A stretch of 64,000 nt of DNA from Pseudomonas sp. GM84. GTDB lineage: Bacteria; Pseudomonadota; Gammaproteobacteria; Pseudomonadales; Pseudomonadaceae. Below, piece after piece: positions 15,894 to 24,904 of the stretch. Both the position numbers and the translations under genes were made by a program. Position 1 is the stretch's first letter. Every line of letters starts with the position of its first letter. The stretch is from contig NZ_AKJC01000078.1 of assembly GCF_000282535.1 (NCBI RefSeq), positions 1-64,000 on the forward strand. Direction: 5' to 3'. Under the pieces are notes generated by a model. The model ran no database searches. It was not told the DNA's origin and saw only the letters and a list, made by a program, of their open reading frames with translations.

Positions 15894-17282
15894 ATGAGTA
15901 ACGGTATCAACAACGCCCAAAAACCATCTCGGTTCCGGTGGGTCGTCGCCGGACTGTTCTTCTTGGTCTATACAGTCGCGTCGGCTGACAGAGCAAACCT
16001 CGGAGTGGCGCTCCCGTTTATCCGGGAAGAATATCCAATGACCAACGCCGAAGCAGGAGCGCTGCTCAGCGTATTCCTCTTGGCATACGCTTTGGCGCAA
16101 ATTCCCTCCGGCTTCGCTTCAAGTCGTTATGGCGTAAGGAAGATTTTTTCCTTCTCCATGATCGCCACCTCCGTCTTCACGGCCTTAATGGGCACCGTCA
16201 GTTCGGTTGTGGGCCTTAAAATTTGTAGGTTCTTGCTCGGAATTGCCGAGGGGCCTCTGCCGATTGGCATCGCCTCGACGATCAACAACTGGTTCCCGGG
16301 CAAGGAAAAGGGCACGGCGACAGGCATTTTCCTAGCCGCCGTCAAATTCGGTCCAGTCTTGGTCCCACCGCTTTGCGTGGCTATCGTTGCGATGTGGGGT
16401 TGGCGCGAAATTTTCTACTTCTTCGCCATTCCAGGGGTCATCTTGGCGATCATGTGGTATTTCCTAGTTACCAATCAGCCGTCGGAAAGCAAATTCGTAA
16501 ACTCCAAGGAGCTCGAATACATCGCCGATGAAGCTAACAACGTTATTAGCCATCAAGACAAAGCTGCACGCCGGGACTTCAAAAAGCTCGACAAATTTAT
16601 CCGTGTCACGCCGGTAGAACCCATTTCTACTAGCAAGGGCCTTTTCCGCTCTTGGAACGTCATCGGCTGCTCACTTGGCTACAGCTTTCAGGTCGGCATC
16701 TCTATGATCCTTCTGTCGTGGATCCCTACCTATCTTGTGAGCGTCAAAAACTTCTCGATCATGAACATGGGGTTCGTGGCCGCGGCGCCTTGGGTAGGCG
16801 CTATTTTCGGCAATCTGCTGGGCGGCATCCTTTCCGACCGCCTTCTGGGCAAGCGTCGGAAGCCGGGCATGATGCTCTCTGCTCTGGCAACGGCCGGGAT
16901 GATGTACGCCTTGATCAACTCGCCCAACGATCCGCTTCTCTACGCAGGGCTGATGTTCCTCACGGGCACGCTCATCAGCATCGGCTATTCATCCTACATG
17001 GTTTACCCGATGGGTTTGGCCTCGAAGAAGGTATTCCCTGTGGCGAGCTCGATCGTTAACACGGGTGGACAGCTTGGCGGGGCAGCAGCGCCATTCCTCG
17101 TGGGATTGCTTCTCGACAGCTACGGCTGGTCCCAAGTGTTTCTGTGCATGGCGATCGCATCGTTCGTCAGCTTCCTAATTCTGCTCACTATTAAAGAGCC
17201 CGTTCCCGCAGCTGCTGTTATCACTTTGGACGCAGACGCCACCACTCAACATCAAGCTGAGCTGAAACCGTCCAATACCTAG
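15894..17282 (+). CDS. MFS transporter, anion:cation symporter (ACS) type
   Basis: A 462-residue protein with twelve predicted membrane helices. The motif after helix 2 is GFASSRYGVRKIF, and FLLGIAEGPLPIGIASTINN with WFPGKEKGTATG matches the ACS family, whose members import organic anions such as glucarate, galactonate, phthalate, tartrate and 4-hydroxyphenylacetate with protons. A charged cytoplasmic loop of about 60 residues lies between the halves. It is the first gene of a plus-strand set with a hydroxyacid dehydrogenase and an amidohydrolase, so it most likely brings in the acid that they degrade. Confidence 0.9.
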   Translation: MSNGINNAQKPSRFRWVVAGLFFLVYTVASADRANLGVALPFIREEYPMTNAEAGALLSVFLLAYALAQIPSGFASSRYGVRKIFSFSMIATSVFTALMGTVSSVVGLKICRFLLGIAEGPLPIGIASTINNWFPGKEKGTATGIFLAAVKFGPVLVPPLCVAIVAMWGWREIFYFFAIPGVILAIMWYFLVTNQPSESKFVNSKELEYIADEANNVISHQDKAARRDFKKLDKFIRVTPVEPISTSKGLFRSWNVIGCSLGYSFQVGISMILLSWIPTYLVSVKNFSIMNMGFVAAAPWVGAIFGNLLGGILSDRLLGKRRKPGMMLSALATAGMMYALINSPNDPLLYAGLMFLTGTLISIGYSSYMVYPMGLASKKVFPVASSIVNTGGQLGGAAAPFLVGLLLDSYGWSQVFLCMAIASFVSFLILLTIKEPVPAAAVITLDADATTQHQAELKPSNT

Positions 17283-17342
17283 TTGGTTTGAGCCGACTGC
17301 GAGCGACTGTTACTGGTTTGCTTCACCACAGAGGATTTTTAA

Positions 17343-18404
17343 ATGACTGCCGCTTTCAAGGCACGGGTGTGCCGCCTGGATCTCTGGATCAACCCCATCT
17401 TTGACGAAACGCTGGCACGCAATGCCAACGTCGATCTACAGATTGCATCCCGAGATCCAGAGGACTCGGACACGGCTAATGCGTTAGCACAAAGCCATGG
17501 GTACCACGTTTGCGCAGCTAAAGATGATCTGCCCAAGCGCTGGTGGGTGACTGAAGCGTTGATCAAGTCTTGCCCCAACCTCCTCTGTGTGTCGGCGGGT
17601 GGGGCCGGATACGACACAGTGGACGTCGATGCTTGCACTGCTGCAGGCATCCCTGTCGTGAATCAGGCTGGTGCGAATGCCCACTCGGTGGCAGAGCACA
17701 CATTCGCCCTACTTCTGGCTGTGGTCAAACGTGTGGTTGAGTCCGATAGAAAGCTCAGGACCGAAACCGGCTTCACACGCGAAGATCTGATGGGGGATGA
17801 AATTCACGGAGCCACGTTCGGCATCATCGGTATCGGTGAAATTGGTACCCGTACGGCAAACGTCGCGAAGGGTTTCGGTTTGGAGGTTTTGGCCTACGAT
17901 CCCCATCTGACTCCGGATGAAATCCGGTCACGTGGGGCAGAGCCGGTTAGCCTGGAGGACCTTCTGCAGCGCAGTGACTTCGTCTCGCTGCACTGCCCAC
18001 TGAACTCTCAAACCAGGCATATGATCGGCGCTGATGCATTCGCAATGATGAAGCCGGGTTCGGTGTTTATCTCCACCGCTCGGGGTGGAATTCATGATGA
18101 AGCCGCCTTGTACGAAGCGCTTAAAACCGGGCACCTGCGAGGTGCTGGTTTGGACGTTTGGGAAGTTGAACCACCACGCCATGAGGCCCCGCTTCTCAGC
18201 CTCAGCAATGTCGTTGCGACCTTCCATACCGCAGGGGTGAGTCATGGCGGACGTCGCAACGTCGCGCGCTCTTCCGCAGAGCAGCTGATTTCCATGCTCG
18301 AAGGCACTAGACCTCCCCATCTGCTAAATCCTGAGGTCTGGGACCGGTTCCTGTCGCGGCGCTCAGAAGTTCTAGGGCGGCTAGAGCAGCCCGAGGCTGT
18401 GTAA
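17343..18404 (+). CDS. D-isomer-specific 2-hydroxyacid dehydrogenase
   Basis: A 353-residue NAD(P)-dependent oxidoreductase interconverting 2-hydroxy and 2-oxo acids. The Rossmann segment is GATFGIIGIGEIGTRTANVA; the three catalytic residues of the family are visible as Arg in STARGGIHDEAAL, Glu in DVWEVEPPR and His in VATFHTAGVS. Length is normal. It lies 60 nt after the importer gene. The substrate is unknown; the neighbouring aldolase-like and amidohydrolase-like genes suggest a dicarboxylic hydroxyacid. Confidence 0.9.
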   Translation: MTAAFKARVCRLDLWINPIFDETLARNANVDLQIASRDPEDSDTANALAQSHGYHVCAAKDDLPKRWWVTEALIKSCPNLLCVSAGGAGYDTVDVDACTAAGIPVVNQAGANAHSVAEHTFALLLAVVKRVVESDRKLRTETGFTREDLMGDEIHGATFGIIGIGEIGTRTANVAKGFGLEVLAYDPHLTPDEIRSRGAEPVSLEDLLQRSDFVSLHCPLNSQTRHMIGADAFAMMKPGSVFISTARGGIHDEAALYEALKTGHLRGAGLDVWEVEPPRHEAPLLSLSNVVATFHTAGVSHGGRRNVARSSAEQLISMLEGTRPPHLLNPEVWDRFLSRRSEVLGRLEQPEAV

Positions 18405-18486
18405 GTAACTTTGAGCCCCCGCATGGACGGTCATTGTCAGTGCGGGGACTGACGTAAAGCTCGACCTCAATTTCACTGGATGACTC

Positions 18487-19413
18487 ATGAGCCTCACGCG
18501 ACGGCATTTCGTAGCGGCTTCGGCCTCACTTTTAGGATTCGCAGCCGCAGGGCAAAGTTTGGCTGCTGTCCCCTGGTCTACAGGCGAGCAACCGCCCAGA
18601 CTAAAATTTCCCTCCGGTAGCGTCGACTGTCATATGCACCTGTTCGACGACCGCGTCCCTCCCGTACCAAATGCCAAGCTTCGACCACCGAATGCTACCC
18701 TTGCTGACTACCAGCAGCTTCAGGAGCGTCTGGGGGTTCATCGGATGGTAATAGTTACGCCTTCGACCTACGGCTTTAACAATCAGGTGCTGATGGACGG
18801 CTTGGAAGCCAGTAACGGCAACGCTCGCGGGGTCGCTGTAATCGAGCCGACTATCACCGATTACGATCTACAAAAGATGCATGCCGCCGGGGTACGCGGC
18901 GTTCGCATCAATTTGAGCTTTGGTGGAGCTGGCATCGAATATCTTGAGCCCTTAGCTGCTCGAGTGAATGAACTGGGGTGGCATGTTCAGTTTGTATCCC
19001 CAGGGAAGGCGTTGCCCGGCTTAGAAGCGCGATTGCGCAAGCTCCCCGGTACTGTGGTCATCGATCACTTAGGCGAAGTAGAGCAACCTGGCGGCTTTGA
19101 CTCTGAACCGTTCAAGGTATTGCAGCGTTTGCTGGATACGGACAAGGTGTGGATCAAGCTATCGGGCGCCTACATCAGCTCTGCTGTCGGAGCCCCTTCG
19201 TACGAGGATTATGGACAGCTGGCAGGGCTTCTTGTTGCAAAACGCCCTGATCGTTTCGTATGGGGATCTGATTGGCCGCACGTCACTGAAAAAGGGTCTA
19301 AGCCAGACGATGCACTCCTGGCGGACTTACTTCTTGGATGGATACCGTCTGAATCAATTCGGAATCAGATATTGTCGTTGAACCCGAGCAAGCTGTATGG
19401 CTTTCCCACATAG
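18487..19413 (+). CDS. Tat-exported amidohydrolase (2-pyrone-4,6-dicarboxylate hydrolase-like)
   Basis: A 308-residue metal-dependent hydrolase of the amidohydrolase_2 family. Residues 1-27 form a Tat signal (SLTRRHFVAASASLLGFAAA, ending SLAA). The mature enzyme shows the first metal motif VDCHMHLFDD and, near the C-terminus, the catalytic Asp in VWGSDWPHV, as in LigI, which opens the pyrone dicarboxylate lactone to 4-oxalomesaconate. LigI itself is cytoplasmic, so export to the periplasm is unusual; it may act on a lactone before uptake. Last gene of the catabolic set. Confidence 0.85.
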   Translation: MSLTRRHFVAASASLLGFAAAGQSLAAVPWSTGEQPPRLKFPSGSVDCHMHLFDDRVPPVPNAKLRPPNATLADYQQLQERLGVHRMVIVTPSTYGFNNQVLMDGLEASNGNARGVAVIEPTITDYDLQKMHAAGVRGVRINLSFGGAGIEYLEPLAARVNELGWHVQFVSPGKALPGLEARLRKLPGTVVIDHLGEVEQPGGFDSEPFKVLQRLLDTDKVWIKLSGAYISSAVGAPSYEDYGQLAGLLVAKRPDRFVWGSDWPHVTEKGSKPDDALLADLLLGWIPSESIRNQILSLNPSKLYGFPT

Positions 19414-19932
19414 TTCAACAGGATTCGCAAGGCTGCGGACTCTAGATCAAGCCCGTCCATGCGAGGTTTGATAGGCCAGGTTATTGCTATCTCAGGAGCG
19501 TTCGCCGTTCTAACAAGCCTCTCGATCACCTGATGCATTCCGTTAACTTGTTGAGCAATGTTCGCTTTGGGTCGAAAGCAGACAGTCGCGAGTGGCCGCA
19601 ATCGACCCATTGCTGCCTCTCGTGACGGGTAGCAATAGTGGACTCCTGTCATCTAGCTATGGTCTCGGTCCGGCATGATAAAGTTCTCGTGGAAATCATT
19701 TTTGAAGTCCAGGAATGCTCAACGCATTGCGATGTTCCATAGCCTCTGAGATTGAACGAGCAGAGCATGCGGTGGGCGACTGGCCTGTGTACGGCTAAGC
19801 CTTAGTCTCATCTTCTAGATATTCCGGATGGCAACATTCTGCTAGCGTCCTTCGATGGTAAAAACAGGCCTCCCGTGCTAAACAGGTCATCGATAGATGG
19901 CTTGCCGCCATCAGGCGCTAGGTGGAGCAGGG
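19414..19932. other. Intergenic stretch between the catabolic locus and the SIR2 gene
   Basis: About 520 nt without a supported gene. It includes an island intergenic repeat at 19563-19640; the rest shows no clear RNA or protein gene. It separates metabolic from defence-type cargo. Confidence 0.5.
19563..19640. repeat. Island intergenic repeat
   Basis: TTTGGGTCGAAAGCAGAC, then GTGGCCGCAATCGACCCATT and GCTGCCTCTCGTGACGGGTAGC. The same modules recur at 23835 and 26671. Confidence 0.6.
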
Positions 19933-22900
19933 ATGCAATTTGTAACGAACGGTCCGGATATCCCAGACGAGCTGCTTCAGGCTCATGAAGAGGGAAGGGT
20001 AGTTTTCTTTTGCGGAGCGGGTATCTCCTATCCAGCTGGGCTCCTGGATTTCAAAGGATTAGTACAGCTCATTTACAAAGAGGCGCTGACCAATTTCGAC
20101 AGCGCAGAGCAGAAGGCCTTCGAGAACTATCAGTTCGATGCCACCCTGGATCTTCTTGAGCGGCGCTTGCCGAACGGGCGGGCCGCCGTTCGAGAGGCGC
20201 TGGCACGGGCACTAAAGCCCAATCTTCGGCGCAAAGGGGCAACAGACACGCACGCAGCGTTACTGAACTTGGGGAGGTGTCGGACCGGTGCGCTGCGTCT
20301 TGTCACAACAAATTTCGATCGAGTCTTCGATGCCGCAGCGCGGCGCACAAAGCAGCCCTTCAGTTCATACTCTGCGCCGATGCTTCCGCTTCCTAAAAAT
20401 AGTCGCTGGGATGGGATTGTTTACCTGCACGGCTTGCTGCCGAGTAAACCTACCGTGTACGAACTCAACCGACTCGTTATCACAAGCGGTGACTTCGGGC
20501 TTGCGTACCTGACTGAGCGTTGGGCAGCCCGATTCGTAAGTGAGCTATTCCGCAACTACGTGGTTTGCTTCGTCGGATACAGTGTCAGTGATCCCGTTCT
20601 GCGCTACATGATGGATGCGTTGGCGGCTGATCGTATGCTTGGCGAAATCACTCCCCAAGCATGGGCATTCGGGTCATGTAGTCCTGGGGATGAAAGCCAG
20701 AAGACTGCCGAGTGGAAGGCCAAAGGCGTAGCTCCCATTCTATATCACACCCAACCTGGGGCTAACTCACATAGAGGGTTGCATCAGACTCTTAAAGCTT
20801 GGGCTGAGACGTATAAGGATGGGACGACTGGAAAGGAGCGGATCGTAACCACCCACGCTCTTTCAAAGCCCTCAGCTAGCACTCGGCAGGATGATTTTGT
20901 CGGACGTATGATGTGGGCACTCTCCGATAGGTCAGGGATACCGGCGCGTAGGTTTGCAGATTTCAACCCCGCACCGTCCTTAGAGTGGCTGTTGGACGCG
21001 TTCAGTGATCCACGTTACAGCCACTCAGATCTTGGGCGCTTTGGGATTCCTGCCCACCCGGAGCCTGATACGAAGCTCAACTTCAGTCTGGTTCAAAGGC
21101 CAACTCCGTATCATTTGGCAGCGCCGATGACGCTCCTGGGAGGGCGTTCGGGTTACTGGGATGATGTAATGTTCCATATAGCTCGATGGCTTGTGAGGCA
21201 TCTCGATGATCCGGACCTCTTACTTTGGCTCTCTGCCCGAGGGGCCTGCATTCATGAGCGTCTTGCATTTCTCATCCAGGATAAATTGGGGCAGCTAGCC
21301 AAGCTTGAGAACCAAGGGAACACCTCTGAGTTAAATGCCATCCGGAAAAGCTCCCCGAGGGCTGTGCCAAGACCTCTCATGCGCAAGCTGTGGGGGCTAT
21401 TCCTAGCTGAGCGGATCAAGTCGCCTTGGAGGGAGCTGGATCTTTACAGCTGGGCCGAGCGATTAAAACGGGATGGATTGACTGCAAGCCTTCGACTACA
21501 ACTGCGGATGTTGCTTTCACCCGTGGTTGCCATATCCAAGCCATTTCGATTGTCGGACGATGTGGACGTCTCAACAACCAATCTGCACCATCTAGTGAAT
21601 TGGGAGTTGGTATTAAGCTCTGATCATGTGAGATCCACGCTCTCCGAATCTTCTGCTGGAGAGTGGTCGTCGGCCTTGCCATTGCTTCTTGAAGATTTCC
21701 AAGTATTGCTTCGTGATGCCTTGGACCTTTTGCAGGAATTAGGGAGTGCTGACTCCTCTGAGGATCGTTCATTCTGGGATCTGCCTTCGGTTAGCCATCA
21801 TTGGCAGAACCGCGGCTTCCGCGAATGGGTGGTCCTCATTGAGCTGCTCCGGGATTCGTGGTTGGCCAATTTCGGAGAGCATCCTGAATCTGCCGCGAAG
21901 ACCGCGCGCGGTTGGTTTGAAATTCCGTACCCTACTTTCAAGCGTTTGGCGTTCTTTGCAGCGAGTCAGGATGGCGCTATTCCCTCAGAAGAGTGGGCCA
22001 AATGGCTAGTAATAGAGAATGGGCGCTGGTTGTGGTCAATCTCCACGAAACGAGAGGTGTATCGCTTGCTTGTGTTGCAAGGGCAGAGGCTACCCCTGGC
22101 GGCTCAAGAAATGCTGGAGGCGGCGGTGTTGCTCGGGCCTCCAAGAGAAAATTTCTTAGAGGACATTACTGACGAACACTACCAACAGCGTGTAGACCAT
22201 GCGGTTTGGAGGACCTTGGCGAAGCTCCGATTGGGTGGGGTTATCCTCGGTATTCGAGCTCAGCAACGGTTTGATGAGTTATCTGCGGCTTACCCGCATC
22301 TGCGCTTGGCGGAAAACGAGAGCGATGAGTTTTCTCATTGGATGAGCGGCACCGGAGATCCCGATTATGAGGATCAACGAGTCATCAGGCTTGCGCCTTA
22401 TAAGCGTGAAGCGCTCGTTCAATGGCTGCGAAATCCCCCAGCCGAAAATGAATTCTTCGACCAGGACACCTGGCGGGAAGTCTGTAAAAAACATCTTCTC
22501 AACAGCCTCTATGCTCTGGCGGACCTAGCGAAGGAGGGACAGTGGCTTACGAGGCGTTGGCGGGAGGCTCTCCAGGCATGGAGTGAGACAGGTGTTGCTC
22601 GGAAATCGTGGCGTCACGTCGCGCCATGGATTGAAGCCATGCCGGATGAGGTTCTTTCCGAAGCCATCTACGATGTCACACGTTGGCTTGACGAGGTGTC
22701 CAAATCCAGTTTTGAAGGCCTCGCAGTATTCTTGAGGATTTGCCGCAGAGTCATGGGGCTGCCTCTTGATGCGGATACGGGCATGACCAGTAATGGCGAA
22801 CCGATCAATCAGCCGGTTACCGAAGCTATCAACCATCCGATTGGCCACGTAACCGAAGCACTGCTGAATATATGGCAGAAATCTGAGCTTAGCGATGGCG

Positions 22901-23751
22901 ATAGACTCCCAGAGGAGATCAATCTGTTATTCACGGAGCTATGTGACACAGGAGTGGAGAGATACCGTCATGGCAGGGTTTTGCTCGCGTCAAGACTCAT
23001 CTCCCTGTTCAGAGTTGATGAGGCCTGGACAAGAGCTAATCTACTTCCACTTTTCAGCTGGGTTAACCATTCAGCCGAAGCTAGAAGGGCGTGGGAGGGG
23101 TTCCTTTGGTCGCCGCGTCTATATCGCCCGCTTCTCTTGGCTTTCAAGGATGATTTCCTCGATACCGCTGGCCATTACGAGGATTTAGGGGAGCACGATG
23201 AACAGTTCGCTGCGATTTTCACCTATGCAGCTCTAGGCCCCCTTGAAGGATATAGCTCAGAGGAATTCCGTCTCGCTTTTGCCGCTTTTCCTTTGAAGGC
23301 TTTACAAGATTGTGCTCAATCCCTTTCGCAAGCGCTGGAGGGGGCAGGGGAACAGCGGGAGGAGTACTGGCAGAATCGGATTTTGCCCTTCTGGCAACAT
23401 GTTTGGCCAAAATCTCAAGAGCTAGTGACACCTACCATCGCTGAGTCATTGATACGAATGTCCATTGCGGCTGGGAACGAATTCCCTGCCGCTTTGGAGG
23501 CCGTCTACGATTGGCTGGTCCCCACAGAGCATATGCATTATGCCGTGCATAGGCTACGCGAGTCCGGACTATGCACCGCGTTCCCGGCGGATGCATTGCG
23601 TCTGCTGGCGGCGGTGGTGGACGATCAAGCTTGGCTATCTCCTGATCTTTGTCCATGTTTGGAAGAAATTATTCAGGCGCAGGCGCGGTTATCTGACAGT
23701 GCAGAGTACCTCAGGCTGGCTGAGTATGCGCGTCGTCATGGAATGCTTTGA
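19933..23751 (+). CDS. Large SIR2-domain protein, probable anti-phage NADase
   Basis: A 1272-residue protein. Residues about 20-240 form a SIR2 domain: FFCGAGISYPAGL (NAD-binding GAG-S), VTTNFDRVF (T-x-N-x-D), the catalytic His in VYLHGLLP, and FVGYSVSDPVLRYMM. The other 1000 residues are mainly helical, with no recognised domain, and probably sense infection. Known: SIR2 domains of this type in defence proteins (DSR1/DSR2, Thoeris ThsA and others) destroy NAD+ on phage recognition. Inference: this is an abortive-infection effector of similar design. Start 19933 is chosen for GGAG 5 nt upstream. The next genes (HNH-like, HEPN) are in the same direction but 214 nt away. Confidence 0.82.
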   Translation: MQFVTNGPDIPDELLQAHEEGRVVFFCGAGISYPAGLLDFKGLVQLIYKEALTNFDSAEQKAFENYQFDATLDLLERRLPNGRAAVREALARALKPNLRRKGATDTHAALLNLGRCRTGALRLVTTNFDRVFDAAARRTKQPFSSYSAPMLPLPKNSRWDGIVYLHGLLPSKPTVYELNRLVITSGDFGLAYLTERWAARFVSELFRNYVVCFVGYSVSDPVLRYMMDALAADRMLGEITPQAWAFGSCSPGDESQKTAEWKAKGVAPILYHTQPGANSHRGLHQTLKAWAETYKDGTTGKERIVTTHALSKPSASTRQDDFVGRMMWALSDRSGIPARRFADFNPAPSLEWLLDAFSDPRYSHSDLGRFGIPAHPEPDTKLNFSLVQRPTPYHLAAPMTLLGGRSGYWDDVMFHIARWLVRHLDDPDLLLWLSARGACIHERLAFLIQDKLGQLAKLENQGNTSELNAIRKSSPRAVPRPLMRKLWGLFLAERIKSPWRELDLYSWAERLKRDGLTASLRLQLRMLLSPVVAISKPFRLSDDVDVSTTNLHHLVNWELVLSSDHVRSTLSESSAGEWSSALPLLLEDFQVLLRDALDLLQELGSADSSEDRSFWDLPSVSHHWQNRGFREWVVLIELLRDSWLANFGEHPESAAKTARGWFEIPYPTFKRLAFFAASQDGAIPSEEWAKWLVIENGRWLWSISTKREVYRLLVLQGQRLPLAAQEMLEAAVLLGPPRENFLEDITDEHYQQRVDHAVWRTLAKLRLGGVILGIRAQQRFDELSAAYPHLRLAENESDEFSHWMSGTGDPDYEDQRVIRLAPYKREALVQWLRNPPAENEFFDQDTWREVCKKHLLNSLYALADLAKEGQWLTRRWREALQAWSETGVARKSWRHVAPWIEAMPDEVLSEAIYDVTRWLDEVSKSSFEGLAVFLRICRRVMGLPLDADTGMTSNGEPINQPVTEAINHPIGHVTEALLNIWQKSELSDGDRLPEEINLLFTELCDTGVERYRHGRVLLASRLISLFRVDEAWTRANLLPLFSWVNHSAEARRAWEGFLWSPRLYRPLLLAFKDDFLDTAGHYEDLGEHDEQFAAIFTYAALGPLEGYSSEEFRLAFAAFPLKALQDCAQSLSQALEGAGEQREEYWQNRILPFWQHVWPKSQELVTPTIAESLIRMSIAAGNEFPAALEAVYDWLVPTEHMHYAVHRLRESGLCTAFPADALRLLAAVVDDQAWLSPDLCPCLEEIIQAQARLSDSAEYLRLAEYARRHGML

Positions 23752-23834
23752 CTGAGGAACGTCTCTGACCGGCGGGCTGTGTGAATTGATAATGTGAGAA
23801 CGGTGGATTGCCTCTAGCTTGGTGGACAGGTGGA

Positions 23835-23935
23835 ACGACCGCTTGTGGCCGGTAGCCGCCATTCGCGAGGGACAGCTTTCCACCCAAAGCAGCCCTCCAT
23901 AGATTTCTGCTGTCGGCCAAGAGCAGAAGTCGAAT
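23835..23935. repeat. Island intergenic repeat
   Basis: Contains GACCGCTTGTGGCCGGTAGC, CGCCATTCGCGAGGGACAGC and TTTCTGCTGTCGGCCAAGAG, diverged modules of the repeats at 19563 and 26671. It fills the gap between the SIR2 gene and the HNH-like gene. Confidence 0.55.
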
Positions 23936-23965
23936 CACCGGAGAATCAAACACGGAGTTGATGTA

Positions 23966-24847
23966 TTGAGCGACTACTGCATCTATTTAGATGGCCCCAG
24001 TGCAGATCTGAGCAAAGAGCACATCATCCCGATGTCGCTCGGGGGGCTCGACGGCTTCTGCATTCAGGCAGATAGGCAGTTCAATAATGCCGTGGGATCA
24101 AAAGTCGATGGCGCTGTGGCCAATGACTTTTTGGTGCTTTTTAACCGAGACAAGGCGAATGCCAAAGGTCACTCGGGAGCCCAGCCGCAGCCAGTAGCCC
24201 GCCGAGCGACACTGATTGACGGCTCCCCCGTACAAATAACTTTTTCAAAAAGCGGCTTACAGATTTACGACTTAAAGCAACGTAAATATGTGGAAAAAGG
24301 GGAGCGCCGAGGAGGCCAGGTAAAAATCGATGGCCTAAAGCTGGATCTAAACGCAGACATCAAATTTGTGGCAAAGGTAGCTCTGGCCGCGGGTTTCTAT
24401 GCATATGGAGATCTGTTTCGAAAAGGCGTCATGCATTCAGAAGCCCGCAAGATAGTAAACGCTAGTTCTCTGGCTGATATTCGGCCAGATGTCAGGCTTT
24501 ACACCCGCTTCCAAAGCGAGCAAGAGCTACACGATCCAAGCAATTTACAAATGTTCAAAATGATTGTGCAGCAAAGCAGTTGCTCCTGTGTGCTCATTAT
24601 TCCTGGCAAGGACTGCTTTGGGGTAGTGGTCGGTGTACTTGGCGAGTTTATGGGAATGATTAACATGCCAGCTGATACCGCCGGATTTCCAAATAAAGGC
24701 GACTATGATCTTGGGCACTGCATATTTTTGCAGAATGGGGAGGTGAAGCGCATGTCGTTTCGCCGCGTGATAACGACTTTGACAGAGTACTTGGAAGGAA
24801 TAGACGACAGCGTTATGACAAGGCAAGAGTTCCAGACTCCTGAGTAG
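23966..24847 (+). CDS. HNH-like protein with degenerate zinc cysteines
   Basis: A 293-residue protein. Residues 4-55 read like an HNH_5 domain: CIYLDGPSADLSKEHIIPMS then LGGLDGFCIQADRQFNNAVG, GSKVDGAVANDF. The His-His type core (EHIIP) and the later FNN are present, but three of the four usual structural cysteines are replaced, so nuclease activity is uncertain. The remaining 240 residues are unknown. Start is TTG 23966 (GGAG about 9 nt upstream); no in-frame ATG precedes it. It ends 57 nt before the HEPN gene, so the two are probably one transcript. Confidence 0.65.
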   Translation: MSDYCIYLDGPSADLSKEHIIPMSLGGLDGFCIQADRQFNNAVGSKVDGAVANDFLVLFNRDKANAKGHSGAQPQPVARRATLIDGSPVQITFSKSGLQIYDLKQRKYVEKGERRGGQVKIDGLKLDLNADIKFVAKVALAAGFYAYGDLFRKGVMHSEARKIVNASSLADIRPDVRLYTRFQSEQELHDPSNLQMFKMIVQQSSCSCVLIIPGKDCFGVVVGVLGEFMGMINMPADTAGFPNKGDYDLGHCIFLQNGEVKRMSFRRVITTLTEYLEGIDDSVMTRQEFQTPE

Positions 24848-24904
24848 TTTCTGAGGCAGGAACCGCTTAATGGCGCTGAGCCACTGAGTAATATTGGAGG
24901 TCGT

